Positions 54,191-62,181 of a stretch of DNA of 64,000 nucleotides are shown here, in pieces. The position numbers and the translations under genes are program-made. The DNA lies in contig CAVXEB010000004.1 in NCBI GenBank assembly GCA_963760735.1, positions 1,798,001-1,862,000 of the forward strand. The letters are read 5' to 3'. How positions within the stretch are numbered: the stretch's first letter is position 1; every line of letters begins with the position of its first letter. The notes under the pieces are model-generated. The model searched no databases, was not told the origin of the DNA, and was given only the letters and a program-made list of their open reading frames with translations. This DNA is from CF-46 sp963760735. GTDB taxonomy: Bacteria > Chloroflexota > Limnocylindria > Limnocylindrales > CSP1-4.

Positions 54191-55204
54191 GTGAATCCCA
54201 TGACGCTTGCCGTTGCCGGCGTCGCAGCTGCGGCGATCTTCCTGATCGCCATCGGCATCGCGACGTCCGGGAGCGGCTCAGGCGTGAGTGCCCGCCTCGA
54301 GCGGTACGCATCGGCTCGCCAGAGCGGCAAGCCCGAGGCCTCCGGTCAGGGTGGGATCGCCGACCTGCTCGCGCAGTCCGTCGCCCTCGCCCAGCTGAAC
54401 AAGGTCGTCGAGCAGCGCGACTTCGGGGCGAACCTCGCCCGCGACATCGCCCGGGCGGACTTGAAGCTCAAGCCGTCCGAGTTCCTCGCGATCTGGGGAG
54501 CCTCGATCGTCGGTATCCCGTTCCTGATGATCGTCTTCTCGCTTGCTCTGCCCGCGCTCCGCAGCCCGATCGCCCTGCTCGTCGGGGCCTTCATCGGGTT
54601 CTGGCTCCCGCGTTTCTGGCTGGGTCGCCGCAAGGCCGGCCGCCTCGGTGCCTTCAACAAGCAGCTGCCTGACACGATCACCCTTCTCGCGAACGGCCTT
54701 CGAGCCGGCTCGTCGTTCCTCCAGGCCGTCGAGCTCGTGGTTCGCGAGTCGCGGCCGCCGATGTCGACCGAGTTCAGCCGCGTCATCCGCGAGGTCAACC
54801 TCGGCCTGCCGTTCGAGCAGGCGATGGAGAACATGGTCCGCCGCGTCCGGTCCGACGACCTCGAGCTGATGGCGACCGCGATCAACATCCAGCACACCGT
54901 CGGTGGCAACCTCGCAGAGATCCTCAATTCGATCGCGTACACCATCCGCGAACGGATCCGGATCCAGGGCGAAATCCGGACCCTGACTGCGCAGCAGCGC
55001 CTCTCGGGCTACGTCGTCGGCTTCCTGCCGATCGGCCTCGCCGGCTTCCTCTTCGTCGCCGCTCCGCACTTCATGGACCCGATGTTCGCGAAGCCGCCCG
55101 AGGCCCTCGGTCTCCCGCTCGGCATGGTCATCCTGTTCTTCGGCGGTTTCATGATGTTCATCGGCTTCATGCTCATCCGCCGCATCGTCGACATCGAGGT
55201 CTAG
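54191..55204 (+). CDS. tadB: Tad pilus inner-membrane protein TadB
   Basis: The 337-aa protein has a first helix (AVAGVAAAAIFLIAIGIA), a second hydrophobic block (IVGIPFLMIVFSLALPAL), a T2SF (GspF-like) domain with NKQLPDTITLLANGLRAGSSFLQAV and ELMATAINIQHTVGGNLAEIL, and two C-terminal helices. It pairs with TadC as the platform that TadA rotates or moves. GTG 54191 follows GGGGAGGAGA; an ATG at 54200 is an alternative. It lies 19 bp after tadA. Confidence 0.94.
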   Translation: MNPMTLAVAGVAAAAIFLIAIGIATSGSGSGVSARLERYASARQSGKPEASGQGGIADLLAQSVALAQLNKVVEQRDFGANLARDIARADLKLKPSEFLAIWGASIVGIPFLMIVFSLALPALRSPIALLVGAFIGFWLPRFWLGRRKAGRLGAFNKQLPDTITLLANGLRAGSSFLQAVELVVRESRPPMSTEFSRVIREVNLGLPFEQAMENMVRRVRSDDLELMATAINIQHTVGGNLAEILNSIAYTIRERIRIQGEIRTLTAQQRLSGYVVGFLPIGLAGFLFVAAPHFMDPMFAKPPEALGLPLGMVILFFGGFMMFIGFMLIRRIVDIEV

Positions 55205-55208
55205 CCCG

Positions 55209-56150
55209 ATGCCCGTCTTCGTCCCGATCCTCATCGCCGCTGCCGCGGCGGGAGCCATTCTCCTGATCGCCTTCGGGCTCGCCGGCAGCTCGCCGGTCGA
55301 CCCGGTCCAGGCGCGCCTGACCCAGCTGGGCACGATGCAGGCGAAGAACCTCGAGGAGCTCGAGCTGCAGGCTCCGTTCCTCGAGCGGACGCTGCGCCCG
55401 ATCGCGGCCCAGCTGTCCGGTCGCATGTCGCGAGTGGCCAGCAGCTCCTTCCAGGAACGGACCGAGAAGCGACTCGCCCTGGCCGGAAACCCCGGTAACC
55501 TGCGCGTCGCGGACTGGCTCGGCATCAAGGTCGTCTCGGCGATCGTCGGCGCCGTTCTGTTCCTGCTCCTGTTCGGCGTCCTGGGCGTCCTGGGGCTGCC
55601 GCCGATCCTGCGCCTCCTGATGGGCGGCATCGGCCTGATGTTCGGCTACACGATCCCGGAGTTCTGGCTGGGCGGGCGCGTCAAGAAGCGCCAGCACCTG
55701 ATCCTCCTCCAGATCCCGGACGCGCTCGACCTGCTGACGATCTCCGTCCGGGCCGGCCTCGGCTTCGACGCCGCGCTCGGCAAGATCGTCGAGAAGATGG
55801 AAGGTCCGCTCGTCGACGAGTTCCGCCGGGCGCTGGCCGAGGTCCGCGTCGGCAAGGCGCGCCGCGAGGCGCTCCGGGACATCGTCCCCCGGACCGAGGT
55901 CCCGCCGCTGACCAACTTCCTCGGCGCAATCATCCAGGCCGAGCAGCTGGGTGTCTCGATCAGCAAGGTGCTCCAGGTCCAGTCGGAGCAGCTCCGGATC
56001 GAGCGCCGGCAGCGCGCAGAGGAGCAGGCGGCGAAGGCGCCGATCAAGATGCTGTTCCCGCTCGTCGGGTGCATCTTCCCGTCGCTGTTCATCGTCATCC
56101 TCGGGCCGGCGATCATCCTGATCATGCAGAACCTGTCCGCGACCACTTGA
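55209..56150 (+). CDS. tadC: Tad pilus inner-membrane protein TadC
   Basis: The 313-aa protein is related to TadB, with a leading helix (IAAAAAGAILLIAFGLAG) and a T2SF domain with LQIPDALDLLTISVRAGLGFDAAL and VPPLTNFLGAIIQAEQLGVSISKVL. It ends in a hydrophobic stretch (LVGCIFPSLFIVILGPAIILIM). It forms the assembly platform with TadB. It starts 4 bp after the tadB stop, and its own stop overlaps the next start (TTGA). Confidence 0.94.
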   Translation: MPVFVPILIAAAAAGAILLIAFGLAGSSPVDPVQARLTQLGTMQAKNLEELELQAPFLERTLRPIAAQLSGRMSRVASSSFQERTEKRLALAGNPGNLRVADWLGIKVVSAIVGAVLFLLLFGVLGVLGLPPILRLLMGGIGLMFGYTIPEFWLGGRVKKRQHLILLQIPDALDLLTISVRAGLGFDAALGKIVEKMEGPLVDEFRRALAEVRVGKARREALRDIVPRTEVPPLTNFLGAIIQAEQLGVSISKVLQVQSEQLRIERRQRAEEQAAKAPIKMLFPLVGCIFPSLFIVILGPAIILIMQNLSATT

Positions 56151-56623
56151 GCGAACCCGGCGCTGCGCCGGAGGGTTCCGTGGGTCCTGTGGGTTCCGAG
56201 AGTTCCGTGGGTTCCGTTGGTTCCGAGACTCCGGTGACGGCCTCCTCCGGGGGGCCGCCATCGCCGTCCGTCCGGAACGCGACCCGCGGGACGGTCCTGG
56301 CGTCGTCGTTCGAGACGGCGGACGGGCTGTGGGGCAAGTTCATGGGCCTGATGGGCCGGCCGTCGCTCGACGCCGGCTCCGCCCTGTGGCTGCCCGACAG
56401 CAACGGCATCCACATGATGTTCATGCGGTTCCCGATCGACGCCATCTTCGTCGGCCGCCCGGGCCCGGACGGCGCACGCGCGGTCGTGTCCGTGCACGAG
56501 CACCTGCCGACGTGGCGAGGTCTGGTACCGCTGGTTCGCGGCGCCCACGGCGTCCTGGAGCTGCCGGTCGGCACGATCGCCGCCACGGCCACGACGGTCG
56601 GAGACCGCCTGCTCCTCGGCTAG
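56147..56623 (+). CDS. DUF192 family protein
   Basis: The 158-aa protein has a low-complexity Gly/Ser/Val N-terminus (residues ~5-45) encoded by short GTGGGTTCC-type repeats. The DUF192 domain follows: GKFMGLMGRPSL, GIHMMFMRFPIDAIFV, VVSVHEHLPTWRGL and GVLELPVGTIAA. The domain is small and beta-rich with no proven activity; it often lies near surface or pilus genes. TTG 56147 overlaps the tadC stop, so it is the last gene of the pilus operon. The low-complexity stretch is a possible slippage site. Confidence 0.8.
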   Translation: MSEPGAAPEGSVGPVGSESSVGSVGSETPVTASSGGPPSPSVRNATRGTVLASSFETADGLWGKFMGLMGRPSLDAGSALWLPDSNGIHMMFMRFPIDAIFVGRPGPDGARAVVSVHEHLPTWRGLVPLVRGAHGVLELPVGTIAATATTVGDRLLLG

Positions 56624-56739
56624 GTCGCTCGGCCGCGCTCCCACACCGGTTCGTCCCAGGCGAGTCCCACACCCACACTACGGTGACGAATTGTCTCCGG
56701 CGTGGCCGTGAGGCTCATTGGAGACGGATCGTGGCGCGT

Positions 56740-57459
56740 TCACGCTCGGCACGGACGATGCGGCGATCGAACGCGCGTCCTCGTGTGGGTCAGAGCCACG
56801 GGCGATACGAACCAGAGCCCCGCGAAGTCCGACGTCGGCGCGTGTATCCACTGGCGGGTTGCGAGCGTGTTCGAAGGGAACGTTGCGTCGAAGACCGAGC
56901 GATGGCTCCCCACCACCCGGCGATTCCTCGACGTCCCGATGACGACAAGGATCCGGCCGAGACTGCGCCGATCCCAGCCCCGCTCGCGAGCCGCCACCTT
57001 GGGCACGACCCGCACCTTCCGGGACAGAGTCATCAGCATCGCCTGCAGGTCGGTGAACGTCGACTTGACCTCGACGATCAGCAGTGCTCGGTCGACCGGA
57101 TGCCACCCAAGCACATCGACCGAGCCTCGGTCGCCGAACTCGTTGAAGGTGAATTCGAGCTCGACCTGCCAGCCGGCCGCCGTCAGCACGCGTGATACGC
57201 GTTCGACGATCGCGGCATGATCGCGATCGAGCAAACGATCGACGGCGCCGCCACGCCAGCGCGCCTCGACGATGAGATCGATCCCCAGCCGACCGCAGAG
57301 CCGCCGAGCCGTTCGCAGCGACACGGCTTCGAGCCGACCAGCCTCCAGGTCGGTCATCACGGATCGGTCGACGTCGATCGGGGCCGCAACGTCCTCCTGG
57401 CGCAGGCCGCGGTCGGTTCGGATCGCCCGGACGATCCGGCCGACGCGGACGTCGTTCAT
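56740..57459 (-). CDS. HTH protein with PD-(D/E)XK-like nuclease domain
   Basis: This 239-aa protein has an XRE-type HTH at residues 1-60 (MNDVRVGRIVRAIRTDRGLRQ). The second domain has E107, D115 and E130-V-K132 in the FGDRGSVDV and LLIVEVKST segments, a spacing typical of the PD-(D/E)XK fold. A C-terminal domain with GRILVVIGTSRNRRV follows. It could be a restriction-type or DNA-repair nuclease controlled by its own HTH, or a regulator using an inactive nuclease fold. It is a single gene, convergent with the DUF192 gene and divergent from comF. The domain calls are by eye. Confidence 0.7.
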   Translation of the reverse strand: MNDVRVGRIVRAIRTDRGLRQEDVAAPIDVDRSVMTDLEAGRLEAVSLRTARRLCGRLGIDLIVEARWRGGAVDRLLDRDHAAIVERVSRVLTAAGWQVELEFTFNEFGDRGSVDVLGWHPVDRALLIVEVKSTFTDLQAMLMTLSRKVRVVPKVAARERGWDRRSLGRILVVIGTSRNRRVVGSHRSVFDATFPSNTLATRQWIHAPTSDFAGLWFVSPVALTHTRTRVRSPHRPCRA

Positions 57460-57542
57460 CGGCGCATCGTCGGTGGTCAGGCTTCACCGGGACTGCACTG
57501 CCGATTGGTTGAAGCCGCGGTGAACGCCACGTCAATTGAGCG

Positions 57543-58271
57543 GTGAGGGCCGTGCTCGATCCTCTCGGAATGACAGCCCGGGTGATCTCGAGGGCGTTCG
57601 GCGCGACGCTTGATGCCGCCTTCCCGGCACGGTGCCCGGGCTGCGGGCGCGAGGGTGCCGCGATCTGCGACGAGTGCCTGCCCGCACTCGATGCGCGGCT
57701 CGATCGGCCGGCCGGGATCCCGATCGGGCTGCCATCGGACGTCCCGCCGCCGCTGCTCCAGCTGGAGTGGTGCGCGCCGTTCGGCGGGCTCGTCCGGCGA
57801 GCGCTGCACGAGCTGAAGTACCGCGGCGAGACGCGGCTCGCGGTCCCGCTCGGGGAGGCCGTGGCGCGGCGGTGGCGCCGGGCCGGCGCCGGCGGTGACC
57901 TCCTCGTTCCCGTACCGGTCCACGCGGAGCGGCGTCGTCACCGCGGGTACGACCAGGCGGAGCTGATCGCGACGTCGGCGGCGCGAGCCCTCGACCTCCC
58001 GATGGCGCCTCTCCTGCGGCGCGAGCGCGCGACGACCGCCCAGTTCGACCTCGATCGTCGCCACCGCGCAGCCAACGTCGCGGGCGCGTTCGCGCTGGTC
58101 CGCGAGGCCGCCGGCGATCGCACGCAAGGATCGGCACCGCTCCGCGGCCGCTGGATCATTCTCGTCGACGACGTCGTCACGACCGGCTCGACGCTGTCGG
58201 CGTGCGCGATCCCGCTCCTCGAGGCTGGGGCGATCGGCGTCTCCGCGGTCACCGTGGCGCGGGAGCGCTGA
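57543..58271 (+). CDS. comF: ComF family phosphoribosyltransferase-like protein
   Basis: The 242-aa protein has an N-terminal zinc ribbon (ARCPGCG with ICDEC), then the ComF core with LVRRALHELKYRG, LLVPVPVHAERRRHRGYDQAE and the PRPP-binding loop ILVDDVVTTGSTL. The family is linked to DNA uptake in competent bacteria; its exact catalytic role is unclear. GTG 57543 is the most likely start, placing the zinc ribbon near residue 28. The next gene is the hibernation factor. Confidence 0.9.
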   Translation: MRAVLDPLGMTARVISRAFGATLDAAFPARCPGCGREGAAICDECLPALDARLDRPAGIPIGLPSDVPPPLLQLEWCAPFGGLVRRALHELKYRGETRLAVPLGEAVARRWRRAGAGGDLLVPVPVHAERRRHRGYDQAELIATSAARALDLPMAPLLRRERATTAQFDLDRRHRAANVAGAFALVREAAGDRTQGSAPLRGRWIILVDDVVTTGSTLSACAIPLLEAGAIGVSAVTVARER

Positions 58272-58359
58272 CGCGAACCGAGTGGCGACAGGACCCGCGA
58301 CGAGGCCGCGGCACGAAACACGGGTGCCCGCCCCGGCGTGCCGGGCGGGGACCCGGGTG

Positions 58360-58365
58360 TAGACT
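58360..58365 (+). promoter_or_regulatory. TAGACT -10 box upstream of hpf
   Basis: The box lies 89 nt upstream of the start codon, so unlike its neighbours hpf would have a leader of about 80 nt with a proper ribosome-binding site. An imperfect GC-rich inverted repeat lies just upstream. Confidence 0.4.
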
Positions 58366-58454
58366 CGAACCTCGACGGGCCCGCCCGTCGATTGCCCCTC
58401 GGGCTGCCCGATGTCCGCGCGAACGAGGCCGCCAGAGCCTCTCGGGAGGAGACC

Positions 58455-59045
58455 GTGAGGACGATCGTCAAGGGCAAGAACACCGACGTCCCCGACAACG
58501 TCCGGGCGTACGCCGAGCGAAAGCTGTCCCGCCTCGAACGGATTCTCGACGACCGGAGCGACGCGCTCGTCGAGCTCTCGATCGAGCAGCACCGCAGCCA
58601 GTCCGACTCCCACATCGTCGAGGTCACGCTCGTCATCGACGGCCATACGCTGCGCACGCATGCCGCCGGCCCGACCTACCGCGCCGGCGTCGACGAGGTC
58701 GTCGACAAGCTCGAGCGGCGGACGGTCGACCATCGCGAGAAGCCGCGCATCCGCGCCCGGCCGGCCCAGGAGAAGACGATCCTGAGCCGGATCGCCGACG
58801 GGACCTCGGAGGCCGGCCGCGAGCGGCAGATCGTGAAGACGAAGCGCTTCGCGATCGAGCCGATGTTCGAGGAGGACGCGGTGGCGCGGATGGAGGAGCT
58901 GGGCCACCGGTTCTTCGTCTACGTCGACGCCGAGAAGGAGCGGGTCGCGATCCTCTACCGGCGCGACGACGGCAACCTCGGCTTGATCGAGCCGATCGTC
59001 GGCGGCGAGTACACGAAGGGGCGGAGCCGGAACGGCAGCCACTAG
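58455..59045 (+). CDS. hpf: Ribosome hibernation promoting factor, long form
   Basis: This 196-aa protein has the S30AE/sigma-54 modulation domain at about 1-105 (VKGKNTDVPDNVRAYAERKL, then ELSIEQHRSQSDSHIVEVTL). A C-terminal dimerisation domain (RFAIEPMFEEDAVARMEELG, then FFVYVDAEKERVAILYRRDDG) completes it. It binds the 30S decoding region in slow growth, and the C-terminal domain joins two ribosomes. GTG 58455 has GGGAGGAGA (58444-58452) just upstream; the longer in-frame N-terminus would start in front of the -10 box and was rejected. Confidence 0.94.
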   Translation: MRTIVKGKNTDVPDNVRAYAERKLSRLERILDDRSDALVELSIEQHRSQSDSHIVEVTLVIDGHTLRTHAAGPTYRAGVDEVVDKLERRTVDHREKPRIRARPAQEKTILSRIADGTSEAGRERQIVKTKRFAIEPMFEEDAVARMEELGHRFFVYVDAEKERVAILYRRDDGNLGLIEPIVGGEYTKGRSRNGSH

Positions 59046-59084
59046 CCGGGCGGCTGTCGTTCGGCGCGGCTCGACCGAGCGTGC

Positions 59085-59414
59085 TCAGGCCTCGGACGAG
59101 GCCTCCATCGGCCGGACTCGCCGGTAGATTCCCGCCTCGCGCGTCATCAGCTTTCCATCGACCAGGTAGCGCCGGAGCGCGGCCGCGTCCGGGTGGATGA
59201 GGGCGAGGCGCATGTTGACCTCCTTCTCCTCGTAGTCGCGATCCTCCGGAAAGCAGCGGTCGAGGATGACCGGCAGGAGCAGGGCACGTTTGCTCGGTTT
59301 CGCCGGGATCGAGACGAGCCGATCGTCCTTGAAGAACGAGCGGACGACCTTCTCCTGGTCGGTCAACCGCCGCTCCGGCTCGTTGCGCCCGGGATCGGGC
59401 GGACGTTCGGACAT
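59085..59414 (-). CDS. DUF2087 domain protein
   Basis: The 109-aa protein has the DUF2087 pattern: FFKDDRLVSIPAKPSKRALLLPVILDRCF, then YEEKEVNMRL, HPDAAALRRYLVDGKLMTRE and IYRRV. This is a winged-helix-like domain found alone or after HTH regulators; its role is unknown, but DNA binding is plausible. ATG 59414 follows TACGGT by 6 nt, which suggests a leaderless mRNA. It shares a 41-bp intergenic region with the endonuclease IV gene. Confidence 0.85.
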   Translation of the reverse strand: MSERPPDPGRNEPERRLTDQEKVVRSFFKDDRLVSIPAKPSKRALLLPVILDRCFPEDRDYEEKEVNMRLALIHPDAAALRRYLVDGKLMTREAGIYRRVRPMEASSEA

Positions 59415-59455
59415 CGGCCGACCGTAGCAGAACCCCGCCCGCTACGATGGCGCGC
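59415..59455. promoter_or_regulatory. Very short divergent leaderless promoter pair
   Basis: TACGGT on the minus strand (59421-59426) ends 6 nt before ATG 59414. TACGAT on the plus strand (59443-59448) ends 7 nt before ATG 59456. Both units are driven from 41 bp, so the two polymerases would compete for overlapping DNA. Confidence 0.55.
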
Positions 59456-60496
59456 ATGCTTCCCGACGGTCGCCGGCTCGGCGCCCACCTCGCCCTCGCC
59501 GGTGGCATGGTCAAGGCGGCCGAGCGCGCGGACGAGATCGGGATCGACGCGCTCCAGGTGTTCACGGACAACCCGACGGCCTGGCAGCGTCGCGCGGAGC
59601 CGTCGCCGGAGATCGACGCCTTCCGCGTCGCCCTCGACGCCCACGGCGTCGCCCCGCTCGCCATCCATGGCTCGTACCTGATCAACCTGGCCGGATCGGA
59701 CGACACGCTCCACGCCCGCTCGGTCGGGCTCCTGGGCGCGGAGCTCGAGTCGGCCCGACGGTTCGGCGCGCAGCTCGTCAACGTCCACATCGGCTCGCAT
59801 CGTGGCAGCGATCCCGAGGCCGGCATCGAACGGATCGCGAATGGGATCGCCGGCGCCCTGGACGGCGGTGGCGCATCGTCGGATGGCGCCGAGCCGACGA
59901 TCACCCTCGAGAACTCCGCCGGCGGCGGCATGAGCCTTGGGTCGGACCTGGATCAGTGGGTCGCGATCGCTGCGGCGCTGGAGCGGGCCGGCATCGATCG
60001 CGGCCGTGTCGGGTTCTGCGTCGACACCGCGCACCTGTGGGGTGCCGGGATCGACGTGTCCGATCCCGCGACGATCGACGACCTGCTCGCCGCGTTCGAC
60101 GGCGAGATCGGGCTCGACCGCCTGCCGCTCGTCCATCTCAACGACACCACGGCCGAGATCGGCTCACGAATGGACCGGCACGAGCACCTCGGGGCCGGCC
60201 GGATCGGCCCGGTCGGCCTCGCGCACCTGCTCCGGCACCCCCGGCTCGCTCACGCGACGTACATCCTCGAGACGCCGGGCATGGAGGAGGGCTACGACGC
60301 GATCAACGTCGGGCGAGCCCGAGCGTTGGCGCGCGGCGAGCCCCTGGCCCCGCTTCCTCCCGGCGCCCTGACCCTGCGCGGGAGCCGATCGAGGGCCGCG
60401 ACGCCGCAGCCCGAGGCTGCCGAGCGGCCGCCAGCCGCGGCTCCACCGCCGGCCGCTGCCGGTGCGGCGACCGCAGCCGCAACCCGCCGCCCGTGA
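59456..60496 (+). CDS. nfo: Endonuclease IV (AP endonuclease)
   Basis: The 346-aa enzyme has an AP-endonuclease family 2 TIM barrel. Metal and phosphate ligands appear in IHGSYLINLAG, VNVHIGSH, ITLENSAGGG, VDTAHLWGAG, VHLNDT, DRHEHLGAGRIG and LETPG. It cuts DNA 5' of abasic sites in base-excision repair. The last ~55 residues (after LTLRGSRSR) form an Ala/Pro-rich tail not usual for the family. The start is ATG 59456 rather than 59447, because the latter lies inside the -10 box. Its stop overlaps the next start (GTGA). Confidence 0.93.
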   Translation: MLPDGRRLGAHLALAGGMVKAAERADEIGIDALQVFTDNPTAWQRRAEPSPEIDAFRVALDAHGVAPLAIHGSYLINLAGSDDTLHARSVGLLGAELESARRFGAQLVNVHIGSHRGSDPEAGIERIANGIAGALDGGGASSDGAEPTITLENSAGGGMSLGSDLDQWVAIAAALERAGIDRGRVGFCVDTAHLWGAGIDVSDPATIDDLLAAFDGEIGLDRLPLVHLNDTTAEIGSRMDRHEHLGAGRIGPVGLAHLLRHPRLAHATYILETPGMEEGYDAINVGRARALARGEPLAPLPPGALTLRGSRSRAATPQPEAAERPPAAAPPPAAAGAATAAATRRP

Positions 60497-62163
60497 CCGA
60501 CGCGCTTCCGGTCTCGCGCCCACGCCTGTCGTCGACCACCCTCGAGTGGCTGGGGCTCGCCGCGGTGGTCGCGATCGTGGCCCTGGCGGCGATCCTCCGC
60601 TTCGTCAACCTGCCGACCCGCGGGACGTGGGACGCGGACCAGGGCCACGACATGCTCGTGCTCCGCGACCTGGTCCAGCACGGGACGATCCCGCTCCTCG
60701 GCCCGCCGACCTCGATCGGCGACTTCCACCACGGGATGCTCTACTACGTCCTCCTCGCCCCGGCTGCAGCCCTGTCCGGCGCCGACCCGACGGCCGTCAC
60801 CGCCTGGATCGCCCTCTGCGGGATCGGTGCGGTCGCGGTCACGTTCTGGCTCGGGCGCGCGATCGGCGGGACCGTCGCGGGCCTGGTCGCCGCCCTGCTG
60901 ATGGCCGTCTCGGCGAGCGCCGTCGAGGAGTCGACGTTCATCTGGAACCCGAACCCGATCGCCCTGTCGAGCTCGATCGCCCTCGCGGCCGCATGGCACG
61001 CATGGCGGGCGCGACGGCCGAAGTGGTGGATCGTCGCCGGGGCGGCGGCGGTGCTGACGATGCATCTCCACGTCCTCGGGGTGATCCTGACGCCGGTCGT
61101 CGCGGCTCTCCTCGTCGCGGACGTGATCCGGCGCCAGCGGGACGGCGACACCGCCGGGGTCGGCGCCGTGGTGGCGTCGGTCGGGTGGTGGCTCGTCATC
61201 GGGCTCCTGAGCTACCTGCCGCTCGCCATCCACGAGGCGACGAACGATGCCTCGGAGCTCCGCGCGGCAATCGCCTTCCTTGCAGGTGGCGGGGGGAGTG
61301 CGTCCGTCGCCCTCCCGGCCCGCCTGCCGATCGTCGCGCTCCGCGTCCTCGGCTGGCCGCTGACCGGGCTGATCACCGATGCGCCGTTCGCATCGATCCT
61401 CTCAGCGGCGCTGGTCGTCGTCCTGACCGTCTGGCGCGGCTGGTTCTCGCGCCCTGGCTCCGTAGTGTCGCTGGAGGCCGAGGAGGTCGCCCTGGCCGAG
61501 CGGACCGGCGTCCGCTGGCTCGGTCTCGGGCTCCTCTGGACCGTCATCGCCCTCACGGTGGGAGCCTCGAGCCTCGCGACCGTCGTGATCGGCCTGCCGA
61601 ACGACCACTACCACGCGTTCGCCGATCCGATGGTCTTCGTCCTGGTCGGCGTCGGCGTTGCGGCACTCGTCCGCGTGGGGACCTCGGCGAGCGGGCGATG
61701 GGCGGGGCCGATCCGGACCGTGGCGTCGGTCGTCGCTGCCGTGCTGGTCGTCGCGCTCGTGGGCTGGAACCTCGTCCGCCAGCCGCCCGCGGTCGTCGCC
61801 GACGGGGGCTGGCCCGCCGCCCAGGATGCCGCCGCGCGAATCCTCGTCGCCACCGGCGGCGGTCCGGTCACGCTCGACAGCCTGCCCGTCGTCAAATCGG
61901 CCGACGCGGTGCGGTTCCCGCTCGAGCGGATCGCGCCTGGCACCGTGGTCGACGCGCCGGCGCCAGGTGCCGCGACCGCCGACTTGCCGGCGCGCGTGGT
62001 CCTGTGCGATCAGCTCTTCCACGAGTCGATCGGCGCCGACTGCGGTGGCCCGGCCGAGGACGCCCTGATCGCGAGGATCAGCGACACGACGGCGCCACCG
62101 ACCATCGTCGACCGCTTCGAAGCCGCCCCGGGCCGCTGGGTGACGGTGTACCGATCGCCCTAG
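60493..62163 (+). CDS. GT39-like membrane glycosyltransferase
   Basis: The 556-aa protein has about ten helices. Loop 1 reads NLPTRGTWDADQGHDML, then LLGPPTSIGDFHHGMLYYVLLAPAA, ESTFIWNPNPIALS and HLHVLGVILTPV. A soluble C-terminal domain (VTLDSLPVVKSADAVRF to RWVTVYRSP) has a likely Cys pair (VLCDQLF, GADCGG). It resembles ArnT/GT39-type enzymes that use lipid-linked sugars. GTG 60493 overlaps the nfo stop (GTGA), so it is co-translated with a DNA-repair gene. Confidence 0.8.
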   Translation: MTDALPVSRPRLSSTTLEWLGLAAVVAIVALAAILRFVNLPTRGTWDADQGHDMLVLRDLVQHGTIPLLGPPTSIGDFHHGMLYYVLLAPAAALSGADPTAVTAWIALCGIGAVAVTFWLGRAIGGTVAGLVAALLMAVSASAVEESTFIWNPNPIALSSSIALAAAWHAWRARRPKWWIVAGAAAVLTMHLHVLGVILTPVVAALLVADVIRRQRDGDTAGVGAVVASVGWWLVIGLLSYLPLAIHEATNDASELRAAIAFLAGGGGSASVALPARLPIVALRVLGWPLTGLITDAPFASILSAALVVVLTVWRGWFSRPGSVVSLEAEEVALAERTGVRWLGLGLLWTVIALTVGASSLATVVIGLPNDHYHAFADPMVFVLVGVGVAALVRVGTSASGRWAGPIRTVASVVAAVLVVALVGWNLVRQPPAVVADGGWPAAQDAAARILVATGGGPVTLDSLPVVKSADAVRFPLERIAPGTVVDAPAPGAATADLPARVVLCDQLFHESIGADCGGPAEDALIARISDTTAPPTIVDRFEAAPGRWVTVYRSP

Positions 62164-62181
62164 CTCGCCGTCCGCCCAGGC

